Part shown: piece by piece, positions 15,708 through 23,623 of the stretch
Layout of the letters: every line of letters starts with the position of its first letter
How positions within the stretch are numbered: position 1 is the stretch's first letter
Source: an uncultured Rhodospirillaceae bacterium
GTDB taxonomy: Bacteria > Pseudomonadota > Alphaproteobacteria > Rhodospirillales > Magnetospirillaceae
Direction: 5' to 3'
NCBI GenBank assembly: GCA_937887565.1
Contig: CALABS010000060.1
Span: 1 to 53,889 of the forward strand
DNA: 53,889 nt
Made by a program: the position numbers and the translations under genes
The notes under the pieces: model-generated
What the model saw: the letters and a program-made list of their open reading frames with translations, nothing else
Database searches by the model: none
What the model was told of the DNA's origin: nothing

Positions 15708-16880
15708 ATGTACGTCGCCGTCAAGGGTGGCGAACGCGCCATCGACGCCGCCCACCGGCTGATGGCCGAGGAGCGGCGCGGCGACCCCGCCACGCCCGAG
15801 CTCTCGCTCGGCCAGATCGCCGGCCAGTTGGGTCTGGCGGTGGACCGGGTGATGACCGAGGGATCGGTCTACGACACCGAGCTGGCGGCCCTGGCCGTCA
15901 AGCAGGCCCAGGGCGACCTGGTCGAGGCCATCTTCCTGTTGCGCGCCTACCGCACCACCCTGCCCCGCTTCGGTGCCTCCGAGCCGGTGGACACCGCCGC
16001 CATGGCGATCCGGCGCCGCATCAGCGCCGCCTACAAGGACCTCCCCGGCGGCCAGGTGCTGGGGCCGACCTACGACTACACCCACCGCCTGCTCGACTTC
16101 GCCCTCGCCGCCGACGGCGACGTCCCCTGGGCCGAGGCGTCGGACACCGCCGTCGCCGACGTCATGCCCCGGGTGGCCGACGTGCTCGACCGCGAGGGGC
16201 TGATCGAGGCCAATCCGACGGGCGGCGGCCCGCCCGGCGACCTGACCCGCGAGCCCCTGACCCTGCCCGCCGGCCGCGACCTGCGCCTGCAGAACCTGGC
16301 CCGCGCCGACGAGGGATTCGTGCTGGCGCTGGGCTATTCGTCGCAGCGCGGCTACGGCAACACCCACCCCTTCGCCGGCGAGATCCGCATGGGCGAGGTG
16401 ACGGTGGAACTGGTCCCCGAGGAACTGGGCTTCCCGGTCGCCATCGGCACCGTCACCGTCACCGAATGCCAGATGATCAACCAGTTCAAGGGCTCCAAGG
16501 ACATCCCGCCGCAGTTCACGCGCGGCTACGGCCTGACCTTCGGCAAGAGCGAGCGCAAGGCCATGGCCATGGCCCTGGTCGACCGCTCGCTGCGCGCCCG
16601 CGAGCTGGGCGAGGACGCCGCCAACCCCGCCCAGGACGAGGAATTCGTGCTGATGCATTCCGACAATGTCGAGGCGTCCGGCTTCGTGCAGCACCTCAAG
16701 CTGCCCCACTACGTGGACTTCCAGTCCGAACTGGAGATGATCCGCCGCCTGCGCGCCGCCGGGCAACAATTGGAGCCCGCGCCAGCGGGCGACTGGCCCG
16801 TTGAGGGCCCGCGAGCGGGAGCGAGCGTGAGCCAAGCGGGCGGATGCCCGCGCCCGGCGCCGGAGGGACAACGCCAATGA
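15708..16880 (+). CDS. phnI: C-P lyase core subunit PhnI with repeat-derived C-terminal tail
   Basis: PhnI is the nucleosidase-like core subunit that displaces adenine of ATP with the phosphonate. The start MYVAVKGGERAID and internal motifs (LGYSSQRGYGNTHPFAGEIR as separate parts GYGNTHPF and AGEIRMGEV; ECQMINQFKGSKD; PPQFTRGYGLTFG; LMHSDNVEASGFVQHLKLPH) are diagnostic. At 390 residues it is about 30 longer than typical PhnI. The extra tail from about residue 360 (rich in Gly, Ala, Pro) is encoded by an interspersed repeat at 16791-16868, which also occurs at 39299. The stop overlaps the phnJ start (ATGA). Confidence 0.94.
   Translation: MYVAVKGGERAIDAAHRLMAEERRGDPATPELSLGQIAGQLGLAVDRVMTEGSVYDTELAALAVKQAQGDLVEAIFLLRAYRTTLPRFGASEPVDTAAMAIRRRISAAYKDLPGGQVLGPTYDYTHRLLDFALAADGDVPWAEASDTAVADVMPRVADVLDREGLIEANPTGGGPPGDLTREPLTLPAGRDLRLQNLARADEGFVLALGYSSQRGYGNTHPFAGEIRMGEVTVELVPEELGFPVAIGTVTVTECQMINQFKGSKDIPPQFTRGYGLTFGKSERKAMAMALVDRSLRARELGEDAANPAQDEEFVLMHSDNVEASGFVQHLKLPHYVDFQSELEMIRRLRAAGQQLEPAPAGDWPVEGPRAGASVSQAGGCPRPAPEGQRQ
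16791..16868 (+). repeat. Interspersed 78-bp repeat, copy 1 (in phnI)
   Basis: This stretch aligns over its whole length with 39299-39376 in front of hypX. Shared blocks include CGTTGAG near the start and GGATGC-CGCGCCCGGCGC near the end. Here it is read through in frame and supplies the C-terminal tail of PhnI. Confidence 0.75.
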
Positions 16881-17728
16881 CCGCCGCCACCGGCTACAAC
16901 TTCGCCTATCTGGACGACCAGACCAAGCGCATGATCCGCCGCGCCATCCTCAAGGCGGTGGCGGTGCCCGGCTACCAGGTGCCGTTCGGCAGCCGCGAGA
17001 TGCCGCTGCCCTACGGCTGGGGCACCGGCGGCATCCAGGTGACCGCCTCGGTGATCGGCCCCGACGACCGTCTCAAGGTCATCGACCAGGGCGCCGACGA
17101 CACCACCAACGCGGTGTCCATCCGCCGGTTCTTCGCCCGCACCGCCGGGGTCGCCACCACCGACCGTACCGAGGAAGCCACCATCATCCAGACCCGCCAC
17201 CGCATCCCCGAGACGCCGCTGGCGGAGGGCCAGATCCTGGTCTACCAGGTGCCGATCCCCGAGCCGCTGCGCTGGCTGGAACCGCGCGAGACCGAGACCC
17301 GCCGCATGCACGCCCTGGCCGATTACGGGGCGATGCACGTCAAGCTCTACGAGGACGTGGCCCGCTTCGGCCGCATCGCCACCACCTACGACTACCCGGT
17401 GATGGTCAACGGCCGCTACCTGATGCGGCCGTCGCCCATCCCCAAGTTCGACAATCCCAAGATGCACATGAACCCGGCGCTGCAGTTGTTCGGAGCCGGC
17501 CGCGAGAAGCGCATCTACGCGGTGCCGCCCTTCACCGAGGTGCGCAGCCTGGACTTCGAGGACCATCCCTTCGCGGTCCAGTCCTGGGACCAGAGTTGCG
17601 CCCTGTGCGGCTCGACCGAAAGCTTCCTCGACGAGGTGGTCACCGACGACAAGGGCGGCCGCATGTATGTGTGCTCGGATACCGACTACTGCGGTCGCCG
17701 CCGCGACCGCAAGGAGGCCGCCGAATGA
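16877..17728 (+). CDS. phnJ: C-P lyase catalytic subunit PhnJ
   Basis: PhnJ is the radical-SAM-type enzyme that cleaves the carbon-phosphorus bond of 5-phosphoribosyl-1-phosphonate, releasing the alkane. In the 283-residue protein, Cys241, Cys244, Cys266 and Cys272 fall in a C-x2-C-x21-C-x5-C pattern at the same positions as in E. coli PhnJ; three bind the 4Fe-4S cluster and the fourth (Cys272) is the proposed thiyl radical site. The N-terminus YNFAYLDDQTKRMIRRAILK and VPFGSREMPLPYGWGTGG are highly conserved. It overlaps phnI and phnK by four bases each. Confidence 0.97.
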   Translation: MTAATGYNFAYLDDQTKRMIRRAILKAVAVPGYQVPFGSREMPLPYGWGTGGIQVTASVIGPDDRLKVIDQGADDTTNAVSIRRFFARTAGVATTDRTEEATIIQTRHRIPETPLAEGQILVYQVPIPEPLRWLEPRETETRRMHALADYGAMHVKLYEDVARFGRIATTYDYPVMVNGRYLMRPSPIPKFDNPKMHMNPALQLFGAGREKRIYAVPPFTEVRSLDFEDHPFAVQSWDQSCALCGSTESFLDEVVTDDKGGRMYVCSDTDYCGRRRDRKEAAE

Positions 17729-18495
17729 CGCCGCTGCTCAAGGTCACCGGCCTGACCCGCATGTACGGCTCCCGCCTGGGCTGCCGCGACGTCACCTTCG
17801 ACCTGTGGCCGGGCGAGGTGATGGGAATCGTCGGCGAATCGGGGTCCGGCAAGACGACCCTGCTCAACTGCCTGTCGGCGCGCCTGGAACCCACCGCCGG
17901 CCGGGTCGAGTACGACACCCGCGAAGCCGGCATGCAGGACATCTACGCCATGGGCGAGGCGAGGCGGCGCATGCTGACGCGCACCGATTGGGGCATCGTC
18001 CACCAGAACCCGCGCGACGGCCTGCGCCTGGCCGTGTCGGCCGGGGCCAATGTGGGCGAACGGCTGATGGCCGTCGGCGCCCGCCATTACGGCGCCATCC
18101 GCTCGCAGGCACTCCAATGGCTGGACATGGTCGAGATCGATGCCGACCGCATCGACGACCTGCCGCTGACCTTCTCGGGCGGCATGCTGCAACGCCTGCA
18201 GATCGCCCGCAACCTCGTCACCCATCCCCGGCTGGTGTTCATGGACGAACCCACCGGCGGACTGGACGTCTCGGTGCAGGCCCGCCTGCTCGACCTGCTG
18301 CGGCGGCTGGTGACCGATCTCGGCCTCGCCGCCATCGTCGTCACCCACGACCTTGCCGTCGCCCGCCTGCTGGCGCACCGGCTGATGGTGATGCGCCGCG
18401 GCGAGGTGGTCGAGACCGGCCTGACCGACCAGGTGCTCGACGACCCGCATCACCCCTACACCCAGCTTCTGGTTTCCTCGGTGCTGACGCCATGA
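17725..18495 (+). CDS. phnK: C-P lyase ABC-type ATPase PhnK
   Basis: The 256-residue ABC ATPase has Walker A GESGSGKTT (about residues 37-45), signature LTFSGGMLQRLQIARNL, Walker B LVFMDEPTGGLDVS and H-loop VVTHD. PhnK docks on the PhnGHIJ core and is required for C-P cleavage; it has no membrane partner here. Specific to PhnK are the DIYAMGEARRR and HQNPRDGLR segments. ATG 17725 overlaps the phnJ stop; translation is coupled, and phnL overlaps its end in the same way. It could be mistaken for a peptide transporter ATPase, but the context excludes that. Confidence 0.94.
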   Translation: MTPLLKVTGLTRMYGSRLGCRDVTFDLWPGEVMGIVGESGSGKTTLLNCLSARLEPTAGRVEYDTREAGMQDIYAMGEARRRMLTRTDWGIVHQNPRDGLRLAVSAGANVGERLMAVGARHYGAIRSQALQWLDMVEIDADRIDDLPLTFSGGMLQRLQIARNLVTHPRLVFMDEPTGGLDVSVQARLLDLLRRLVTDLGLAAIVVTHDLAVARLLAHRLMVMRRGEVVETGLTDQVLDDPHHPYTQLLVSSVLTP

Positions 18496-19181
18496 CCGCC
18501 ATGATCCGGGTCGAGAACCTGACCAAGACCTATGTCCTGCACACCCAGGGCGGGGTCGAGATCCCGGTCTTCGCCGGCGTCTCGCTGACCGCCGCCGCCG
18601 GCCAATGCCTGGGCCTGCACGGGCCGTCGGGGTCGGGCAAGTCCACCTTGCTGCGCTGCCTCTACGGCAACTGCAAGCCCGACGCCGGCGCCATCCGGGT
18701 GCGCCACGACGGAACCGAGGTCGACGTCGCCTCGGCCGACCCGCGCGAGGTGCTGGCGGTGCGCGCCAGCACCATGGGCTATGTCAGCCAGTTCCTGCGC
18801 GCCATCCCCCGCGTCCCCGCCCTCGACGTGGTGGCCGAGCCGCTGCGGGCGCTGGGCGTGCCGCTGGAGATCGCCCGCGAGCGGGCGGCGACGCTCCTGG
18901 AGCGCCTGCGCATTCCCGAACGACTGTGGCGGCTGGCCCCGGCCACCTTCTCGGGCGGCGAGCAGCAGCGGGTCAACATCGCCCGCGGCTTCGCCGCCCA
19001 CACCCCGGTGCTGCTGCTCGACGAGCCCACCGCCTCCCTCGACGCCCGCAACCGCGCCGTCGTCGTCGAGCTGATCACCGAGGCCAAGGCCGGCGGCGCC
19101 GCCCTGGTCGGCGTCTTCCACGACGACGAGGTGCGCGCCGCCGTCTGCGACCGCGTCCACACCATGCGAGACCGAGAATGA
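18492..19181 (+). CDS. phnL: C-P lyase ABC-type ATPase PhnL
   Basis: The 229-residue ABC ATPase has Walker A GPSGSGKST, signature FSGGEQQRVNIARGF, Walker B LLLDEPTASLDA and a switch His in GVFHDDEVR. PhnL works with PhnG, H and I to form the phosphonate nucleotide and binds on PhnK. Typical PhnL features are LHTQGGVEIPVFAGVSL and YGNCKPDAGAIRV. The start at 18492 overlaps the phnK stop by four bases, and its own TGA overlaps the phnM start. Confidence 0.94.
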   Translation: MTAMIRVENLTKTYVLHTQGGVEIPVFAGVSLTAAAGQCLGLHGPSGSGKSTLLRCLYGNCKPDAGAIRVRHDGTEVDVASADPREVLAVRASTMGYVSQFLRAIPRVPALDVVAEPLRALGVPLEIARERAATLLERLRIPERLWRLAPATFSGGEQQRVNIARGFAAHTPVLLLDEPTASLDARNRAVVVELITEAKAGGAALVGVFHDDEVRAAVCDRVHTMRDRE

Positions 19182-20323
19182 CCACCGAACTCGTCCTGAC
19201 CAATGCCCGCGTCGTCACCGCCGACGAGGTCTTCACCGGCACCGTGCACGTCAAGGAGGGCCGCATCGTCGGCCTTGCCCGCGGCGCCACCGCCGCCGGC
19301 GGCGCCATCGACTGCGGCGGCGACCATCTGGTCCCGGGCCTGGTGGAACTGCACACCGACAACCTGGAGCGCCACGTCTCGCCGCGCCCCAAGGTGCGCT
19401 GGCATGCCGGCTCGGCGGTGCAGGCCCACGACGCCCTGATGGCCTCGGCCGGCATCACCACCGTCTTCGATGCCATCTCCTGCGGCGACGTCATCGACGG
19501 CTCGGAGCGCCTCGCCAACCTGCGGACCATGGCCGACGCCGTCACCGACGCCCAGGCACGCGGCTATCTGCGCGCCGACCACCGCCTGCATCTGCGCTGC
19601 GAGGTCTCCACCGCCAACGTGATGGAATTGTTCGGGGCGCTGGCCGGCAACCCGCTGGTGGGCATCGTCAGCCTGATGGACCACACCCCCGGCCAGCGCC
19701 AATTCGTCCATGAGGTGAAGTACCGCGAATACTACATGGGCAAGTACGGCTTCAGTGAGGAGGAGATGGCCGCCTTCACCCGCCGCCAGCAGGACAACTC
19801 GGCCCGCTACTCCGACCCCCACCGCCGCAGGATCGCCGACTATTGCCGCGACCGCGGCCTGACGCTGGCCAGCCACGACGACGCCACCGTCGAGCACGTG
19901 GCCGAGGCCGCCGAACTGGGCATCCACTTCGCCGAGTTCCCGACCACCGTCGAGGCCGCCAAGGCGTCCAGGCAGGCCGGCATGATGGTGCTGATGGGCG
20001 CGCCCAACCTGGTGCGCGGCGGCTCGCATTCCGGCAACGTCTCGGCGCTCGAATTGGCGCGCCAGGGCTGCCTCGACGTGCTGTCGTCGGATTACGTGCC
20101 CATCAGCATGATCGGCGCCGCCTTCCTGATGCACAAGGGCGAGCTGGGCCTGCCACTGCCCGACGCCATCGCCACCGTCAGCCGCAATCCCGCCCGGGTC
20201 GCCAACCTGGACGACCGCGGCGAGATCGCCGTCGGCCGCCGCGCCGACCTGGTGCGGGTGCACGACACCGATGACATGCCGGTGGTGCGCGCGGTGTGGC
20301 GCGGCGGCACGCGGGTGGCCTGA
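19178..20323 (+). CDS. phnM: Alkylphosphonate triphosphate diphosphatase PhnM
   Basis: PhnM removes pyrophosphate from ribose-1-phosphonate 5-triphosphate to give the PhnJ substrate. The 381-residue amidohydrolase-fold enzyme has LVPGLVELHTDNLERH with the first metal ligands, GITTVFDAISCGD, SLMDHTPGQRQF, LASHDDATVEHV and HIHFAEFPTTVEAA-like GIHFAEFPTT. The C-terminus has the amidohydrolase composite-domain signature ADLVRVHDTDDMPVVRAVW. It overlaps phnL by four bases. The operon as seen has no phnN and no phnCDE transporter; those must be elsewhere. Confidence 0.95.
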   Translation: MTTELVLTNARVVTADEVFTGTVHVKEGRIVGLARGATAAGGAIDCGGDHLVPGLVELHTDNLERHVSPRPKVRWHAGSAVQAHDALMASAGITTVFDAISCGDVIDGSERLANLRTMADAVTDAQARGYLRADHRLHLRCEVSTANVMELFGALAGNPLVGIVSLMDHTPGQRQFVHEVKYREYYMGKYGFSEEEMAAFTRRQQDNSARYSDPHRRRIADYCRDRGLTLASHDDATVEHVAEAAELGIHFAEFPTTVEAAKASRQAGMMVLMGAPNLVRGGSHSGNVSALELARQGCLDVLSSDYVPISMIGAAFLMHKGELGLPLPDAIATVSRNPARVANLDDRGEIAVGRRADLVRVHDTDDMPVVRAVWRGGTRVA

Positions 20324-20325
20324 CC

Positions 20326-20970
20326 GTGGCCGCCCGCCCCAAGATCGCCGAGACCTTCGTCCACGAGACCGCCCGGCTTCGCGACAGCATCGTCGGCCGC
20401 CGGTGCGAGGTCCTGCGGGGCTGCCGGCTGGAATACGCCACCCTTGGCGACTATTCGTATCTGGGCGAGGAGTGCGAGGTGGCCGACGCCGCCATCGGCC
20501 GCTTCACCGCCATCGCCAACCGGGTCCGCATCGGCGCCCCCAACCACCCCATGGAGCGGGCGTCCCAGCACCGCTTCACCTATTGCCCGGAATACTACGA
20601 GGCCGACCGCGAGCGCGACGCCCAATTCTTCGTGCGACGGCGCGGCAACAGGGTGAGGATCGGCAACGACGTGTGGATCGGCCATGCCGCCATCGTCCTG
20701 CCCGGAGTCAGCATCGGCGACGGGGCGGTGATCGCCGCGGGAGCGGTGGTCAGCCGCGACGTGGCGCCCTACCGGGTGGTGGGCGGCGTCCCCGCCCGCC
20801 CCATCCGCGAGCGCTTCCCGGCGGCGGTGGCCGAGCGATTGGCGCGGATCGCCTGGTGGGACTGGCCCGACGAGTTGCTGTTCGCCCGTCTGGCCGAGTT
20901 CCAGCACCTGACCGTCGAGCAGTTCTGCGACCGCCACGACGACCCCGGCGCGCTGGTCACGGGCGACTAG
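20326..20970 (+). CDS. Hexapeptide-repeat acetyltransferase of phosphonate loci
   Basis: I start at GTG 20326, two bases after the phnM stop, giving 214 residues. The protein is a left-handed beta-helix acyltransferase: hexapeptide turns at VGRRCEVLRGCRLEYATLGD (first coils), EVADAAIGRFTAIANRVRIG and GNDVWIGHAAIVLPGVSIGD, followed by AGAVVSRDVAPYRVVGGVPA with the usual xenobiotic-acetyltransferase end. A DapH-like family of this kind is tightly associated with C-P lyase operons, probably acetylating an aminophosphonate or an intermediate (inference). It is the last gene of the operon. Confidence 0.88.
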   Translation: MAARPKIAETFVHETARLRDSIVGRRCEVLRGCRLEYATLGDYSYLGEECEVADAAIGRFTAIANRVRIGAPNHPMERASQHRFTYCPEYYEADRERDAQFFVRRRGNRVRIGNDVWIGHAAIVLPGVSIGDGAVIAAGAVVSRDVAPYRVVGGVPARPIRERFPAAVAERLARIAWWDWPDELLFARLAEFQHLTVEQFCDRHDDPGALVTGD

Positions 20971-21374
20971 CGCGTCAAGCCGTCGATCCGGAACACCTCC
21001 CCCGCGCGCAATCGTCATGCCCGCGAAGGCGGGCATCCAGGAGCCGCTGCACGACCGGATGCACACCCCAGGACTCCCGCCTTCGCGGGAGTGACGGTCG
21101 AGGTTGGTAATGCCTCCTGATCTGGGCACGAAGAGAGCATACATACCTTTGATAGGGAACGACCACCCGAGAGCGGGCATTCCGCCACCAAACACGCTGT
21201 GCGGCGCACCAGATACCACCAAAGCCTGTCAAAAACCTTTGGTAACTTTTGAAGGTTGATGCGCACATACACGCTATGCTTTAACTAATAATGCGCACAC
21301 GGCCCCATGGGATGCACGGGGCGCACGGTCTGTGCTCCAAAATCGGGATTCCGGCCATATCGGAGGAATGTATC
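20971..21374. other. Intergenic region with repeat and control elements
   Basis: This 404-bp gap has no credible gene. It holds a palindromic repeat (21014-21095), an inverted repeat ACCAAAG-N12-CTTTGGT (21218-21224 with 21237-21243), and a direct repeat ATGCGCACA (21259-21267 and 21291-21299, 32 bp apart). The last 150 bp are AT-rich and probably contain the promoter of the tail-collar genes; I could not place a convincing -35/-10 pair. Confidence 0.6.
21014..21095. repeat. Palindromic intergenic repeat (GTCAT-CCCGCGAA-GCGGG type)
   Basis: Two 25-bp arms (21014-21038 and 21071-21095) are reverse complements of each other apart from a few bases, and each is itself a stem-loop with CCCGCGAAGGCGGG at its centre. 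A relative lies at 36617-36695. Confidence 0.85.
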
Positions 21375-21923
21375 GTGGAAGAGCCATTCATCACCCAGAT
21401 CGTCCCCTACGCATTCCCCTTCGCCCCCAAGAACTGGGCATTCTGTGACGGAAGCCAGCTCACCGCCTCCCAGTACGCGGCCGTCTTTGCGCTGCTCGGA
21501 AACCTCTACAACACCACCGGAGACGGCCGGACCAGCTTCAACCTGCCCGACCTGCGCGGCCGCGTGCCCATCCATCGCGGCATCTACGACAACGTCGTGA
21601 CCCAGCAGGGCATCGCGTACCAGGGCGGAATCGAGACCTTCCAACTGCCCGCCGCCGCCCTGCCCCTCCACACCCACCAGGTCTACGCCGAGAACAGCAC
21701 GGCCTCGTCGCTGGCGCCGGCCGGGGCCATGTACGCCACGCTTCCCAGTCCGGGCACTCCCCCCATTACCGGGCGCTACACCACCACCCCGGCGACCACC
21801 GCCGCCATGGACGCCGGTGCCCTGGGAGCCACCGGCGCCGGGGCATCGATGAGCAACCAGCAGCCCTCGATCGCACTGAATTTCTGTATCGCCCTGGTCG
21901 GCATCTACCCTCAGCGCCAGTAG
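21375..21923 (+). CDS. Tail-collar / microcystin-dependent-protein-like protein 1
   Basis: I choose GTG 21375 because CGGAGGA lies seven bases upstream; the protein has 182 residues. The N-terminal half carries the collar-domain pattern: PYAFPFAPKNWAFCDGSQLT, YAAVFALLGNLYNTTGDGRT, FNLPDLRGRVPIHRG. It then has PLHTHQVY and ends NQQPSIALNFCIALVGIYPQ. Such proteins are related to T4 gp12/short tail fibre collars, but many bacteria carry them in small chromosomal sets away from phage genes. There is no signal peptide. The next two genes are clear paralogues. Role unknown; surface adhesion or a contractile-tail tip is possible. Confidence 0.85.
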   Translation: MEEPFITQIVPYAFPFAPKNWAFCDGSQLTASQYAAVFALLGNLYNTTGDGRTSFNLPDLRGRVPIHRGIYDNVVTQQGIAYQGGIETFQLPAAALPLHTHQVYAENSTASSLAPAGAMYATLPSPGTPPITGRYTTTPATTAAMDAGALGATGAGASMSNQQPSIALNFCIALVGIYPQRQ

Positions 21924-21947
21924 ACGCGGAAAAAAGGAGGACATCCG

Positions 21948-22493
21948 ATGGATGCATTCACCGGGGAAATCATGGGTTTCGGCGGCAATTACGCGCCGCT
22001 GAACTGGGCCATGTGCCAAGGGCAACTGCTGACCGCCAGCCAATACCAGATGCTGTTCTCGTTGATCGGAAACCTCTATGGCGGGGATGGGGTCTCGAAC
22101 TTTCGCCTTCCCAACCTGCAGGGAACGGTGGCGGTCGGAACGGGCCAGGGGCAGGGGCTCACCAACCATGCCCTGGCGCAATCTTTCGGCGTCCCCGCGG
22201 TGACCGTCCAGACCGCCAACCTGCCCGCCCATACCCACCAGGTCCTGGTCGACAGTTCGGGTCTGTCCAGCCAGGCCAGTCCTGCCGGCGCCTTTCTGAC
22301 CGCCGCGGTCTGCACCGCCGCATCGGCCGCCTACGTCGCACCCGCCGGGGCCGGCACACTGGTGGCGATGGCGCCCCAATGCGTCGGTGCCAGCGGCGGC
22401 GCCACCAACCCCTACCCACTGGGCAATTTCATGCCCACCATGGCGATGACGATGGTGATCTGCGTCCAGGGCCTTTATCCCACCCGCCAGTGA
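21948..22493 (+). CDS. Tail-collar / microcystin-dependent-protein-like protein 2
   Basis: The 181-residue paralogue has AKGAGGA-type spacing (AAAGGAGG upstream of ATG 21948). Collar motifs are clear: APLNWAMCQGQLL, YQMLFSLIGNLYGGDGVSNF, RLPNLQGTVAVGTG, LPAHTHQVLV. The end, NFMPTMAMTMVICVQGLYPT, parallels its neighbours. The middle (VLVDSSGLSSQASPAGAFL) is variable, as expected for the exposed part. It follows protein 1 after 24 bp and is probably co-transcribed with it. No signal peptide or membrane segment is visible. Confidence 0.85.
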   Translation: MDAFTGEIMGFGGNYAPLNWAMCQGQLLTASQYQMLFSLIGNLYGGDGVSNFRLPNLQGTVAVGTGQGQGLTNHALAQSFGVPAVTVQTANLPAHTHQVLVDSSGLSSQASPAGAFLTAAVCTAASAAYVAPAGAGTLVAMAPQCVGASGGATNPYPLGNFMPTMAMTMVICVQGLYPTRQ

Positions 22494-22526
22494 CCCGGCC
22501 GGACGGCCACGCGACAGGAGGAACAG

Positions 22527-23087
22527 ATGGCTGATCCCTATACCGGCCAGATCGCTATGGTGCCCTTCACTTACGCCCCCTACGACTGGGCGTTCTGCGA
22601 CGGCGCCGAAATCCTCGTCCAGCAGAATCCCGCCCTCTTCGCCATTCTCGGCAACATGTACGGTGGCGACGGGCGGACGAAGTTCGCCTTGCCCAACCTG
22701 CAGGGAAAGGCCGTCGCCGGCCCCGCTCCCAACTATGGATTGGCCCAGCCGGGGGTCGTCGTCGGCGCCTACACCAAGTCCGTCGGTGCGGCCAATCTGC
22801 CCGCGCACACCCATGCCGCCATGGCGGCGGCGGTCCCCGGCACGACCGCCACGGCGATGCCGGTCGCCAACCTGTCCGCCCAGGGATTCGTCATGTCCGG
22901 CCCCGCTCCCGCCCGCAGCCGGTCGCTCTACGCTCCCTACGACGGTGACGTCGTGCCGATGAATCCCAACATGATCGTGGCGGCCGGCACTGGCACCACC
23001 CCCGTGTCGGTGAACAACCGCCAGCCTTACCTGCCCATCAACATGATCATCTGCCTCGACGGCACCTTTCCGCCGAAGCCCGATTGA
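22527..23087 (+). CDS. Tail-collar / microcystin-dependent-protein-like protein 3
   Basis: The 186-residue third paralogue starts at ATG 22527 after AGGAGG. It keeps the family frame: GQIAMVPFTYAPYDWAFCDG, NPALFAILGNMYGGDGRTKF, LPNLQGKAVAGPAPNYG, LPAHTHAAM, and NNRQPYLPINMIICLDGTFP at the end. The central variable part differs from the other two (AAAVPGTTATAMPVANL, with PAPARSRSLYAPYDGD). It lies 33 bp after gene 2, with the GNAT gene directly after it. The three copies share fold but little identity outside the conserved motifs, so the duplication is old. Confidence 0.85.
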   Translation: MADPYTGQIAMVPFTYAPYDWAFCDGAEILVQQNPALFAILGNMYGGDGRTKFALPNLQGKAVAGPAPNYGLAQPGVVVGAYTKSVGAANLPAHTHAAMAAAVPGTTATAMPVANLSAQGFVMSGPAPARSRSLYAPYDGDVVPMNPNMIVAAGTGTTPVSVNNRQPYLPINMIICLDGTFPPKPD

Positions 23088-23089
23088 CC

Positions 23090-23623
23090 ATGGATCCCGA
23101 TCCGGCCGCGATGTTGGCGGCGGTGGACCAGTGCCCACCGCCGCCGGCGTTCCGCCTCCGCGCCGTCGCCTTGCCGGACGACCTGGACTTCCTGCTGACG
23201 CTCTATGCCGATTCCCGCGCCCGGGAGATGGCCTTGCTGCCGTGGCCCGAGGCCCGGAAGCGGGCCTTCCTGGCCCAGCAGTTCAGCGCCCAGCACGACG
23301 ACTACCAACGCCGCTTCGGCGAGCGACGGTTCTGGCTGGTCGAACGCAAGGGCACCCCGGTCGGGCGCCTTTATCTGGCCGCCCCCGAGGCCGGCCGGCT
23401 GCGCATCGTCGACCTGTCCATCGCGGCCCGGTTCCAGGGACGCGGCTGGGGCGGGGCGCTGCTGCGCTGGCTGGCGCGGGCCGCCGGCCCGGTCGGGGCC
23501 CGGCTGGAACTGCACGTGCGTCAGGGCAACCCCGCCCGCCGGCTGTACGAGCGGCTGGGATTCCGGCTGGAGGAAACACGCGGGCTCGATGATCTGCTGA
23601 GCCTCGCCCCATCCCCTAATTGA
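23090..23623 (+). CDS. GNAT-family N-acetyltransferase
   Basis: The 177-residue protein has the GNAT order: an N-terminal strand RLRAVALPDDLDFLLTLYAD, WLVERKGTPVGRLYL, LRIVDLSIAARFQGRGWGGALLRWL with the acetyl-CoA loop RFQGRGWGGAL, and a C-terminal RLELHVRQGNPARRLYERLG, GFRL (quoted in short pieces). ATG 23090 is used; a TTG at 23084 would overlap the previous stop. It overlaps the convergent next gene by eight bases. GNAT genes are often seen beside tail-collar proteins, so it may modify them; this is inference. Confidence 0.88.
   Translation: MDPDPAAMLAAVDQCPPPPAFRLRAVALPDDLDFLLTLYADSRAREMALLPWPEARKRAFLAQQFSAQHDDYQRRFGERRFWLVERKGTPVGRLYLAAPEAGRLRIVDLSIAARFQGRGWGGALLRWLARAAGPVGARLELHVRQGNPARRLYERLGFRLEETRGLDDLLSLAPSPN

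Noticed and set aside
20975..21268. 97-codon reverse frame after the hexapeptide gene
   Set aside because: About a third of it is translated palindromic repeat (PRRRESW, RLRGHDD are typical repeat-derived peptides); no ribosome site.
23084..23089. TTG start for the GNAT gene overlapping the previous stop
   Set aside because: ATG 23090 is two codons further and gives a standard start; TTG starts are rare.
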